Origin: Dryocosmus kuriphilus
Lineage: Eukaryota; Arthropoda; Insecta; Hymenoptera; Cynipidae
Reading direction: 5' to 3'
Length of the DNA stretch: 64,000 nucleotides
NCBI GenBank assembly: GCA_038277395.1
Contig: CM076195.1
Coordinates: 161,171,911 to 161,235,910 of the forward strand
Numbering within the stretch: the first letter of the stretch is position 1; each line of letters starts with the position of its first letter. The notes under the pieces were generated by a model. It did no database searches. It saw only the letters and a program-made list of their open reading frames with translations, and was not told where the DNA came from. The position numbers and the translations under genes are program-made. Positions 10,469 through 20,283 of this stretch are shown here, piece after piece.

Positions 10469-10740
10469 AGAGGAAACATCTAGTGATAAAAAGATGTGGT
10501 TATTTGGAAATTTGATTTTTGTGATAGTATCATGGAATTAAATAGAAATTTTTACAAAAGAATTTAATTTCGGAATTGAGTCAGTTAAGATTTGGTTTAA
10601 AGTTTTTGCAAGAAAATAAGTGGGAGAATAATACGATCGAGGAGAGATTTTGTGTCCTCATTATCGATTTAACGTCCGGGGATAGAAATAGTAGAAAGAA
10701 GATATCAACACATTCAGACAAAAAATTTAATGTTCAAAGT

Positions 10741-10773
10741 AACGTTTCGTCACTTAGCTGAGAGACCTCATAA
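10741..10773 (-). ncRNA. Degenerate hammerhead-type core, shared pseudo-LTR of PLE1 ii/iii
   Basis: The core box reads CTTATGA instead of CTGANGA, which changes the invariant G5. Stem II and GAAACGTT are kept. It is predicted to be inactive. Confidence 0.5.
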
Positions 10774-11419
10774 GACAGTAAATAAGTTAAAATCTAAAGA
10801 AAATACAAAATTCACCTTAGAAGTAAGAATATACATCAGAAATCAGAAGTAAAAAGATTGTACAGGTAAAACTTACCAAAAATACGTTGAGTTCAAATTT
10901 TTTTGGAGTCATGTTGTCAGAGAAGGTTTGGAACAGATTTTGTAATTTTTTGTTTGAGAGTAAAAAGGTAAAAAATTCGAAAAATGTCATTACTCAAATA
11001 TATCTAAAAAATGATAAAACCGGAGGAGAATAAGTAAAAATTTAGAAAGTTTGAAAAAAATTTTTTTCTAGGTTAGGATAGTTTTAAGTAAGTAAGAAGT
11101 AAGATAGTTACCTTCTAAGAGAAAATGGATGGTAATAAAATCAAGAGGCCCATAATGGCCAATTTGAATTAGTTTAAATAAGCATTGTGAATAATAATAA
11201 AAATTAAAATGTGAAAGTTGGAAGTGAGATCTCTGAGTACATTGCCATGATGAGGTGGTTTTAGTACTGAGAATATGGAGGAGATTCATAAAGTTTAAAG
11301 GTTATAAGTGGGAGAAAAAGCGGCAAATTTGAAAAAGATATGATAAAGAAACAAAATATGGAATTTAGAAATTTGGACAAAAATAAAAAATTGAAGGTAT
11401 TTAATATTGAGTTATATGC

Positions 11420-13255
11420 AGAATTGTAAACTTGAAGGTGGGTAATTTCGTTTAAAGCACTATGACCCCTCTTCTTTATATAAATCATTTCGACAAACAA
11501 ACGTTTATAAAAATTTTGTTCTTTATGTAGGATGTTTATATCATCCCATTTCATAAAGGAAGAATCACCATTGTGATCTGCGTGAATATGTTTTGCTATT
11601 TCTTTTCTATTTTTAATACAATGTTGAACATTTTTCAGATGCTCGTTTCTTCTAGTATCCAAAGATCTTTTGGTTTGGCCAATGTATGATAAGCCACAAG
11701 AACAGTTGAGTTCACAAACCACATTACATTGATCAACTTTACTTATAGGGTCTTTTCCTAGTTTAATGAAAACATCAAATTTTGAATCTATTTTAAAAAT
11801 AGTGTTTATATTGAAATCAGAAAAAAGTCGTATGGAATATGAGATGTCAGGATAAAAATTGAAAGACACATAAGTTTTATCAGTTATTATGTTGTTAGTA
11901 TTAATAAGGTTTTGATTTGGAGTAGAATTATTCATATTAATTTGGAAGAGTCTATTTTTAATATGTTTTTCGATGAAATCATTAGGATAACTGTTATATT
12001 TTAAAATTTGCTTAACAACCAAAATGTTATTTTTATGGAAGGATTTATCAGAGAGTAAAATAGCTGAGTCTATTAAATTTTTTATAATACCAATTTTTTG
12101 GTGAATGGGATAGTTCGCAAAGAAGTTAAGTACTCTACCAGAATATGTGTCTTTTCTATACCAGTTTGTAATAATCTTATTAGCATCGTCTTTAATAATT
12201 TTTATGTTTAGAAAATTAATTGATTTATCGATTTCAATTTCATGTGTAAATTGTAGTCTATCACGTATTCTTAGGAATAATAAGAAGTGTGTCGTCAACA
12301 TATCTGAGAAAAGTATGTATTTCAAAATCAATTTTTTTGAAAATATCAATCTCCAAATCCTGTAAAACTATTTCAGCTAATATTCCTGAAATCGGAGAGA
12401 GCCCATCGGAGTGCCGAATTTCTGACTATAAAATTTATTATTAAATTGAAAGAAAGTCGAATTCATTAAAAAAGTTATGCTATTTTTAAATTCAATTAGT
12501 GGAATATTTGTAAATTTTTCAATATGTGACCATCTTTTTTCAATGCCATCTAGAACTAGGTTTAGTGGAATGTTGGTAAACAAAGAGGAAACATCTAGTG
12601 ATAAAAAGATGTGGTTATTTGGAAATTTGATTTTTGTGATAGTATCATGGAATGAAATGGAATTTTTTACAAAAGAATTTAATTTCGGAATTGAGTCAGT
12701 TAAGATTTGGTTTAAAGTTTTTGCAAGAAAATAAGTGGGAGAATTTATATAAGAAACAACAGGCCTAAGAGGAAAATTGTCTTTGTGTACTTTCGGAAGA
12801 CCGTACATCCGAGCGATGTTAGTATCAGAAGTTGAAATTGTATTTTTCTTAATATTTTTACCTAGATATCCTTTTATATTCCAATTATTTAAAAGTTTGT
12901 GAGTTGAATTTTGTAGTTTTTTAAAAGGATTTGAATTAATTACATTATAAGTATTAGGATCATTTAAAATTGTTTCCATTTTAGAATAGTAAGATGATTT
13001 ATCAAGACGAACAGTGATATTGCCTTTGTCGGCACGTGTAACCAAAATGTCATTATTGTGTGTTAAAAATTTTTTTGTGATTTTGATATTCTTTGCTAAT
13101 TCCTTACCAATCAGAGATATTCTCTTAGGTTTCTTTATGTAGTTTGATGTTAGAGAAAGGACTTTGTTTCTAAGTTCATCTCTAAATTCCAAAGGAATTT
13201 TATCTAGATTTACTTCAAAATCTTTGAAAATTTCCAAAATCTGTTCTTTCTTTCT
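11420..13255 (-). pseudogene. PLE1 copy iii reverse transcriptase and GIY-YIG
   Basis: In order on the minus strand: N-terminal helices, the ILVTRADKGNITVRLDK motif, MYGLPKVHKDNFPLRPVVS, IFLSLDVSSLFTNIP, KFGTPMGS, the catalytic YVDD box (about 12290), SINFLNIKIIKDDANKII, the thumb, and the GIY-YIG domain (CELNCSCGLSYIGQTKR ... KWDDINILHKEQNFYKRLF). There is a frameshift just after the PMGS motif (about 12395). A short deletion after YVDD (about 12270) relative to copy ii shifts the frame again. The catalytic residues survive, but the chain is broken. Upstream it continues across PLE2 into 16189. Confidence 0.9.
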
Positions 13256-13284
13256 TGAAATAAAACAAGAACTAAATTTAGGTC

Positions 13285-13297
13285 CTAAACGAATGAT
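13285..13297 (+). repeat. Target-site duplication, left copy, of PLE2
   Basis: CTAAACGAATGAT is repeated exactly at 16176-16188. The PLE1 reading frame (IIRLG) runs into it on one side and out of it on the other, so this is the insertion site of PLE2. Confidence 0.9.
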
Positions 13298-13429
13298 CCA
13301 TCCATATGATAATTACCAATTTTCCCAAAAATGAAGGAAAATGTTAAAAAATATATAATTGGTCTAGACGGTCGATTAAAAACTCATAATAAAATAAAAG
13401 AGTAGTCCACTAAAACTCCATTTATTATT

Positions 13430-13469
13430 GACAGCGTTTCGGCCGAAATCATGTTGGCCTTTTGCAAGT
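13430..13469 (-). ncRNA. Hammerhead-like remnant, PLE2 left arm
   Basis: GGCC / GGCC could form a short stem II before GAAAC, but the CUGANGA box is degenerate (CTTGCAA). The inverted partner at 15945-15983 is similar (CTTGAAA). It is the position expected for a hammerhead, but the core is lost. Confidence 0.3.
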
Positions 13470-13911
13470 CTAAAAATTCTAAAATACAAAAAGAGGTTAC
13501 GAATTTAACAGCAAAAAACAAATAAAAGGACCAAAAGAAAACACAAACCTGTCGAAAATAAAAAGGAAACATTATTTAACGAGTCCAATCCTTTCACCCA
13601 ATCATAGATGGTCAAAAATTTAGAGTAATATTAGACATTACAATGTTTTCCCTTAATTATATTAATTATAATGACCATAATATGAATATTAAAACTTAGT
13701 CTCTCCCAAAAATTTTGAGAGACTAAAAACTTAAGTAAAAAATTACATTTTTGTAAATAAAAGAACTTAGGTTATGGAACGGAGTACATTGAAGAAAGAG
13801 CATTAAAATCGGTGACATGTGGTATAAAACTATATTACATGCTCAAGGAAAAATATGGTTTACCTATTCAATACAGATGAGGAGGCGGGAAATTTGAACA
13901 GTGAAAATGTT

Positions 13912-15229
13912 TCATTTGGTGATACTTTGATATATCTTATTAATGTTTGGTGTTTCGGTTATTAAATTAATGGAAGATTTTTTAAATTTGTTAATAAAAA
14001 TGGATTTAAAAATCCGTCTTTTAAATGTATTTGTTTCTTTACCTAAAATTTTAATGTTTTTGAAATCAAAATAAAAAAAAATGATCTGAATTCCATGCAT
14101 GTTGTGCTAAGCCCGTGTTCTGATTTCCAACAACACAATCTCTTTTATGTTCCGCAATACGATCTTTTAATCTCCTCCCAGTTTCACCGATGTAGACTCC
14201 ACTACAACCCTTACAATTGATTCTGTGGATGACACCGCTTAAATTCTCGATACTGTCTTTATCTTTTTTTTTGTTTATTAAAAATTTATCTAGATAATAT
14301 GCATTTTTAAAATAAACATTGATATTAAATTTTTTTAAAGAACCTTTTAATCTTTCTGATAAACCCACAACATAAGGTAAGGTTAATTTTAAATTAGTAT
14401 TATTGTGAGTTTCAAGCCATTTGTTCTTTTTCATATTGACCAAGTCACTATTATAAATTTCATTAATTCTTTCGTTAATAATAAGATTAATTAAATTAAT
14501 AGGATAGTTGTTCTGTGATAAAGTAATTTTTAATTGAATTAAATTTTCTTTTCGGAATTTAAAATCACTAAGTTTAATAGATCTATCTACCAAATTCTTA
14601 ATTAAACCAATTCTTGAGTTTAAAGAATGATTAGAGTGAAAATTTAAGTATCTACCTGACCAGGATTCTTTTTTATATTAATTTGCTTCAATGTGACCAT
14701 CCATCGTTTTAAAAAGAGAAATATCTAGAAAATGTAAAATATTATTTTCTTCAAGCTCAAGAGTAAACTAAGCAGAAGGTTCAATGCTATTCAAAGTGTT
14801 AAAAAATTTATCAATTTTATTAGTAGGAATGATCGTGAACACATCATCTACATATCTCTTGAAAAGTATTGGAGTAAAATCTAATAGAGCGAAAGCTCTA
14901 TTTTCTATGTCCTCGAGAACTAAATTCGATAAAACTGGAGACAAAGGCGAACCCATAGGGCAACCTGAAAGCTGTCTATAAAATTTATTATTAAACGAAA
15001 AAACCAGGTTGCTGAAAACGAAACGCGTGGCAATCAGAATTTCATTTTTGCTAATACTAGTTAAATTATGATTCAGATTCAATTTTTCGTCTACACAATC
15101 CAAAGCCAAATCCAATGGAATACTGTCAAACATAGCAATGACGTCCAAAGAAATCAGAGAATGGTCAGAAGGGGTCAGGTAGGGTTTATTAGAAAGATGA
15201 AAAGGTTCTTTAAAAAAATTTAATATCAA
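13912..15229 (-). pseudogene. PLE2 reverse transcriptase and GIY-YIG, 5'-truncated
   Basis: The minus strand shows the reverse transcriptase palm: SLISLDVIAMFDSIPLDLAL, SGCPMGSPLSPVLSNL and the intact catalytic box FKRYVDDVFTII. Stops interrupt it at about 14767 and near 14680, where the family usually has a Trp. The thumb and linker follow (LPYVVGLSERLKGSLKKFNI), then GIY-YIG with CKGCSGVYIGETGRRLKDR and EHKRD. A frameshift near 14075 moves the last part (KETNTFKRRIFK) to another frame ending at 13912. The N-terminal third is missing, where the inverted copy begins. Confidence 0.85.
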
Positions 15230-16110
15230 TGTTTATTTCAAAAATGCATATTATCTAGATAAATTTTTAATAAACAAAAAAAAAGATAAAGACAGTATCG
15301 AGAATTTAAGCGGTGTCATCTACAGAATCAATTGTAAGGGTTGTAGTGGAGTGTACGTCGGTGTTGTTGGAAATCAGAACACGGGCTTAGCACAACAACA
15401 TGCATGGAATTCAGATCATTTTTTTGATTTTGATTTCAAAAACACTTTAATAACCGAAACACTAAACATTAATAAGATATACCAAAGTATCACCAAATGA
15501 AACATTTTCACTGTTCAAATTTCCTGCCTCCTCATCTGTATTGAATAGGTAAACCATATTTTTCCTTGAGCATGTAATATAGTTTTATACCACATGTCAC
15601 CGGATTTTAATGCTCTTTCTTCAATGTACTCCGTTCTATAACCTAAATTCTTTTATTTACAAAAATGTAATTTTTTACTTAAGTTCTTAGTCTCTCGAAA
15701 TTTTTGGGAGAGACTAAGTTTTAATATTCATATTATGGTCATTATAATTAATATAATTAAGGGAAAACATTGTAATGTCTAATATTACTCTAAATTTTTG
15801 ACCATCTATGATTGAGGGAAAGGATTGGACTCGTTAAACAATGTTTCCTTTTTATTTTCGACAGGTTTGTGTTTTCTTTTGTTCCTCTTATTTGTTTTTT
15901 GCTGTTAAATTCGTAATCTCTTTTTGTATTTTAGAATTTTTAGACTTGAAAAAGGCCAACATAATTTCGGCCGAAACGCTGTCAATAATAAATGGAGTTT
16001 TAGTGGACTACTCTTTTATTTTATTATGAGTTTTTAATCGACCGTCTAGACCAATTATATATTGTTTAACATTTTCCTTCATTTTTTGGAAAATTGTTAA
16101 TTATCATATG
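15225..16110 (+). pseudogene. Inverted partial copy of PLE2 3' end
   Basis: The plus strand repeats, inverted, the endonuclease end and pseudo-LTR of PLE2. The GIY-YIG part is recognisable from 15225 (NVYFKNAYYLDKFLINK) to about 15490, with an internal deletion at 15362 that removes the ETGRR region. Then come 3' sequence and the degenerate hammerhead-like site. It could not code for a working enzyme. Confidence 0.8.
15945..15983 (+). ncRNA. Hammerhead-like remnant, PLE2 right arm
   Basis: Inverted partner of 13430-13469: CTTGAAA, GGCC / GGCC stem, GAAAC, GCTGTC. The core box does not match CUGANGA. Confidence 0.3.
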
Positions 16111-16167
16111 GATTAATAATTCACGGTCAAAGGAAAAAGGAGAGGAAAAATTGGATTACTCCAATTT

Positions 16168-16743
16168 TTAACATTCTAAACGAATGATGTCAGAAACCTG
16201 TGTAGGAATAGTTTTTTCTGACAGATTAATAATAATCCAAGGATCAGGAATCGAATCAATTCTATGTTTATTAATATTGGTATCGATGGGATTCAAAGAT
16301 AAAAGATTATTGAATATCTTGTTAAGAATTCTTTCAGTTTTACAAGTAAAATTGTCATTAGAAGTTTTAAATTCATGGAAGAGAATGGCAAAATCAGAAT
16401 TTGACACTAAATTTTTAATTTTATTTTTTGAGATATCAAAGTTTTTTTGTAAAAATTGTATATGAATGTGTATGTCCTGAATCTCGATTTTCCTAACTTG
16501 GTTTCTTAATCTGTCAGTTACATGGTTAAGATTTTTAGCACAGTAAGAACTATACATTTGAAGATTTTTGACATTTTTGATACAGTTGTTGTTATTGTTA
16601 GGAAATAATTCAGAACGGCGACAATTCAATAAGAAGTTTTTTCTGCAGGTGGCAGTTTTAATCTTATTAGAGTGATTAAGCAAACCTTTGAACTCTGATG
16701 CGACCTCAGATCCAAATCTCCGATGTATTTCCTTCAGATTCAT
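16168..16743 (-). pseudogene. PLE1 copy iii N-terminal coding region
   Basis: It begins MNLKEIHRRFGSEVASEF and is rich in Lys and Asn with helical segments. It ends IPDPWIIINLSEKTIPTQVS and IIRLE, where the PLE2 target duplication interrupts it. The reading frame resumes at about 13285 (RLGPKFSSCF). PLE N-terminal regions are poorly conserved, but the PWIINLS-type motif recurs in PLE4 at about 24930 (PWICNLSDKPIPDDINDI), which supports the assignment. Confidence 0.8.
16176..16188 (+). repeat. Target-site duplication, right copy, of PLE2
   Basis: Exact copy of 13285-13297. Confidence 0.9.
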
Positions 16744-16891
16744 AATCGATGTTAAGTTTGCAATCCTAGTTTTGCATATATAATATAATCGAGGAGAGAT
16801 TTTAAGTCCTCATAATCGATTTAACGTCCAGGAATAGAAATAGTAGAAAGAAGATATCAACGCATCCAGACAAAATAATTTAATGTAGCGT

Positions 16892-16925
16892 AACGTTTCG
16901 TCACTCAGCTGAGAGACCTCATCAG
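16892..16925 (-). ncRNA. Hammerhead-type core, 5' pseudo-LTR of PLE1 copy iii
   Basis: CTGATGA, extra G, stem II as in copies i and ii, GAAACGTT. The coding leader follows on the minus strand. Confidence 0.6.
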
Positions 16926-17035
16926 ACAATAATATAAAAGTTAAATCTAAAGAAAATACAAAATTCACCTTACAAATATGAATACACATCAAAAATCAGA
17001 AGTAAAACTGGTACTGGTTTACGAGGATTTAACCA

Positions 17036-17322
17036 CACGGAAAAAATGAGTCAATGAAGCTTTTCTTGACTGTACTCGATTTTTGGATATAGGACAAAAA
17101 TTTTAAAATATTTCATTCAAATTTTTAAAAACTTGAAGTACTTTTCAGTGAAAAATTGTAAAAGAGTACTCGAAAATTTCCTTGACTTTCAACTGCTCTG
17201 ACAGACAAGGAAAATTTCAAGTATTTCAAATTTTAAAAAAGTTTAAAGAAATGTTTAAAAATTCTTTTTTCTATCCAAAAATCGAGTACAGAGGAAAGTT
17301 TCATTGACTCATTTTTTCCGTG
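17036..17322. mobile_element. MITE-like foldback, about 287 bp
   Basis: CACGGAAAAAATGAGTCAAT at 17036 is inverted at 17303-17322, and the similarity continues inward for about 50 bp (TGTACTCGATTTTTGGATA). No coding capacity. The target duplication was not resolved. Confidence 0.7.
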
Positions 17323-17344
17323 CAGTGTTAATGGTTCGTTTAAA

Positions 17345-17535
17345 AGATTACTAGGCTAAACTAGTTAAACCAACCACAGAAATTTTGGTTATGTTTACTA
17401 GCATAACTGGTAATTTCAACTAGTTTTTATGGTTATCTCAACTGTGAATATCTTAACCTAAACCAATAAAAACTAGTAATTTCGACAAGAATATTTGGTC
17501 CAATCAACCGGTCAAACTGGTAATTTCAAAGTTTT
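17345..17535. repeat. Short repeat rich in ACTGGTAATTTCAA
   Basis: ACTGGTAATTTCAA occurs near 17407 and near 17517, and an ACTAGTAATTTCGAC variant near 17481, with inverted stretches round AACCAATAAAAACTAG. Possibly another small inverted-repeat element. Confidence 0.4.
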
Positions 17536-17642
17536 AAGGATGAAATTGGCACTGAGTTTATTCTTTGAACGGAGATCTATTAAATTCTTAATAGAAAAAT
17601 CTATCAAATAACTTTAAACGTCACTTTATAACTTTGTATAAC

Positions 17643-17656
17643 TACAGAATAATATA
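17643..17656 (+). repeat. Probable target-site duplication, left, of PLE4
   Basis: TACAGAATAATATA, repeated with one difference at 27471-27484 (TATAGAATAATATA). Confidence 0.6.
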
Positions 17657-17727
17657 ATGATTTTGAATAAAAGAGTTGGAAAAATGACTACTTCTGACAA
17701 TTTATTTCGCTCCAAAATCGAGTACAC

Positions 17728-17760
17728 AACGTTTCAAAACTGTTCCAGTTTCCTCTTCAG
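17728..17760 (-). ncRNA. Hammerhead-type core, PLE4 left arm
   Basis: CTGAAGA, extra G, stem II GAAACTG-GAA-CAGTTTT, GAAACGTT. The partner at 27330-27362 has CTGATGA; the varying base is the free N7 of the core box. Confidence 0.6.
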
Positions 17761-17782
17761 GTGTCCATTTTACATCGAGTTC

Positions 17783-17793
17783 TATTCCATGTT
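17783..17793 (+). repeat. Target-site duplication, left, of PLE3
   Basis: TATTCCATGTT, repeated exactly at 24493-24503. The uninterrupted version of the site is in the PLE4 right arm near 27299. Confidence 0.85.
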
Positions 17794-17919
17794 ATAAATA
17801 GAAAAGGAAGATGAAAATATCCTTTTTAAATTATTTTACGTCTGGGAACATAGATAAAGGCGAGAATAGCGACACATCCAGACCATAGTATAAATTTAGA
17901 ATATTTTATTCATGATGAC

Positions 17920-17953
17920 GACGTTTCGTCAACAATATTGTTGACTTCTTCAG
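17920..17953 (-). ncRNA. Hammerhead-type core, PLE3 left arm
   Basis: CTGAAGA, extra A, the 18-bp palindrome GTCAACAATATTGTTGAC as stem II, then GAAACGTC. Confidence 0.65.
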
Positions 17954-18086
17954 GTTTACAAGGTTCAGAATCTGTTGGAAGTATAATATGGAGAAAATCA
18001 TATCAATGGAAATATAGATATAAGATTCAAGTGATGAATAATTAGAGTTAAACTTAGGAAAAAATTTTGGAGTCAGATAAATTATT

Positions 18087-18540
18087 CCCGGTAAGAAGGT
18101 GTGAATTTAATTTGATTAATGTGCGAACAAATATTGTCGAATTTCAAACTTTTTGAATACCTAATCAATTCCGTTTTTGAAATATGCGTTTTAATTCCTA
18201 TTAGTGGAAAAGGATTGCGCCTCACTTTAGTTCTGTTTAATGTGTGCGAAAGTTTGAACACATTTTAATTCTTTGACAACGGAAGAAACTGAACTCAATC
18301 TAATCCTATTTAATGTCATGAGCCAACCTCAAAAGTTGTACTCAATTTAATTCTCTCCATGAAGGATTAATTGTCAACATTTTAATCTGGAACAATTCGT
18401 TTAACTAAAAATGCATCCAATCTAATCTCGATCAATACAAATATCGATGAATTTAAAACGTTTTGAATTCCTAACTAATTCCGTTTTTGAAAATTTTCGT
18501 CCGCATTCTAATTCAGTTTAATTGGAAGCTTCTTACCGGG
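18087..18540. mobile_element. 454-bp MITE in PLE3
   Basis: Perfect 12-bp inverted ends CCCGGTAAGAAG / CTTCTTACCGGG. Flanks are TTATT on the left and TTATC on the right, suggesting a TTAT duplication. The other PLE3 arm (about 24260) has the same sequence without this insert. The interior is rich in TTTAATTC-like words and holds AATTCCGTTTTTGAAA twice (about 18165 and 18476). Confidence 0.85.
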
Positions 18541-19178
18541 TTATCAAAATAACGGAGTGTAGTCATTTTAGTACATGTGAGAGACCAAGTTATAGAAGAT
18601 TCTTATTTAAAGTAAAAGGAGAGAAATTCGAGAAAAAATTTTGTTATCTATAATGTGGAACAAATTTTGGAACAAAGATATCCATTAAGAGAGTCAACCT
18701 ATAAGAGATTAAAAGGAAAAAGGTATTATCATTATTATAAAAAAGAAAGTAAGGAGAAAAATGAATGAAAAGAATTTTATAGAAACAGAATAATAGTTTG
18801 AAAAATGGAGCATAACCTAAAAATTAATCAGAATTATGATAATGGGAAATATTAAAAAGATTTACCTTGGAAACAATTTAAGATAAGATCCATGTTTGTA
18901 AGAATATTAAAAATAAAACAGTCTTTTATTGAATAAAAATTTCGAGTCGGTAGTTTGGTTAAAAATTTCATTTTGGTGAAAACGAGGTACATAAGTACCA
19001 CGTCATCAAGATGAGATATTCACATGTACTGAGGGAAATGGAAGCTTGAAGAAAGGTTATAAAAGTGGAAGGGAGAAAGAAAAAGGAAGGGGAATGAGAA
19101 GTATTAGGTATGAAAAGGAAAGAAGAGAGGGGAAAATTTAAGGAAGGAAATATGAAATAGAAATCGGAGAATTTAGAA

Positions 19179-19337
19179 TTAAATGATATTGTGTAGAATC
19201 GTATTGTACGCAGAATTAAAGAATTTTAAATCGGTAATTTTATTCAAAGCCTTATCTCCTTCTTTTTTAATAAAAACCATCTCCATAAAGGATCGTTTAT
19301 AGTAATTTTGTTCTTTATGTAAAATTTCAATGTTATC
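19179..19337 (-). pseudogene. PLE3 GIY-YIG C-terminal end
   Basis: The minus strand reads WDNIEILHKEQNYYKRSFME and then the usual PLE C-terminus (KALNKITDLKFFNSAYNTIL) to a stop at 19179. The hAT target duplication (19338-19345) cuts it in the middle of the endonuclease domain; the rest is at 23078. Confidence 0.85.
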
Positions 19338-19529
19338 CCAATTAACAGGGCCGACTTTAGGGTAAGGCGACCGGGGCGGTCGCCTGTGGCGCCGAGGTCC
19401 AGGGGCGCCGCGCGCGTCAGCGCGTGGCACTCGCTTGACGCAGGTTACTTGAATACCTGTTTCTATAACTATAAGTCTGTGCTTTTTACTTCTGAACCCT
19501 GTCCAGATATAGCTGCTCACATATGTTTT

Positions 19530-19775
19530 GAAATCATAGAGATATAAGAGATAGAGGTAAAAAGGTATAGGCTTTCCTATGAGAGGAAGCGTCTCCCTAA
19601 TAGAAAGAGAAAGGAAATGAAAGGGGCTACCTGTCTCTCTCTCAATGCACGGCATGAGAGAGAGACAGGTAGCCCCTTTCATTTCCTTTCTCTTTCTATC
19701 ACAGAGGGAATTAGGGAGACACTTTCAGCCTATACCCTTTTACCTCTATCTGTAATATCTCTATGTTTGAGATGG
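19530..19775. repeat. Imperfect palindrome inside the hAT left end
   Basis: The halves 19530-19648 and 19655-19775 are inverted copies; the central part (GAGAGAGACAGGTAGCCCC and its inverse) is near perfect, with a short loop round 19650. It could extrude as a long hairpin. It may be a nested MITE or part of the hAT. Confidence 0.75.
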
Positions 19776-20283
19776 TGGCTGTCAGAGAGTATTGCATTGC
19801 ACTTCTATCTGAGTAACGTATTTAATTGTGATAAATATTATAATTGATCAGTAGTGATGTTTGTATATTGCAACAACTTTTTCGACTTTTTTTTCCACTG
19901 AAAGAAACACTGATAATTGGAAATATATATTTTTCATTTATTATAGGAAATGTGGAGTTTCATACCCGACTAGCAGGCGACAGATAAAGTTTGAGTGTCG
20001 ATTGCCCGCGATTCGCGAATATTAGAACTGTAAAAGAGGTTATTGTTTGCAAACACTTACAGAGTCCAACTAAGCGATGTAGGTAATGTATAAAAAATCG
20101 AAAAATTATTATATTGATCGTATTCAATTTTTATAGTGTAATTTCTGTAGTATTATACTACTATATTCATAGTATTATAAGCACATATTTTATTCGAATT
20201 TTGTAGGTCAGACTTTTTAGGTAATATTATGTTGGATCGTGAAATAGAGTAATTAATGCAGTAACTAACGAAATTATTGAATT

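Larger units (their letters stand above)
7484..10689 (-). mobile_element. PLE1 copy ii, Penelope-like element split by a Tc1-like insertion
   Basis: Reading on the minus strand from the right: 5' leader (10634-10689), reverse transcriptase fragment (9680-10620), GIY-YIG domain (8280-8534, resumed at 9592), 3' untranslated region and pseudo-LTR with hammerhead (7530-7563). Compared with copy iii, the N-terminal half is deleted: the sequence jumps near 10630 from the reverse transcriptase to the leader. Its 5' pseudo-LTR at 10690 is also the 3' pseudo-LTR of copy iii, the tandem arrangement typical of PLEs. Confidence 0.8.
13298..16175 (-). mobile_element. PLE2, Penelope-like element with inverted ends
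   Basis: A 2.88-kb insertion flanked by a perfect 13-bp duplication. The left part (13298-14340) and the right part (about 15225-16110) are inverted copies of each other: both hold pseudo-LTR sequence and the end of the GIY-YIG gene. Between them lies one minus-strand reverse transcriptase gene. The right copy has a small deletion inside the endonuclease and an extra 65-bp tail (16111-16175). Confidence 0.85.
10690..17010 (-). mobile_element. PLE1 copy iii, nearly complete Penelope-like element with nested PLE2
   Basis: It runs from a 3' pseudo-LTR (10690-11000) to a 5' pseudo-LTR with a hammerhead (16840-17010). Between them, on the minus strand, lie GIY-YIG (about 11450-11750), reverse transcriptase (about 11760-13255) and the N-terminal region (16168-16743). 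PLE2 (13298-16175) splits it. The leader between the hammerhead and the coding start (about 16786-16850) matches 10634-10700, confirming a tandem array that shares pseudo-LTRs. Confidence 0.85.

Noticed and set aside
13384..13572. 62-codon frame repeated inverted at 15841-16029
   Set aside because: It is the pseudo-LTR of PLE2 in both arms, spanning the degenerate hammerhead-like site.
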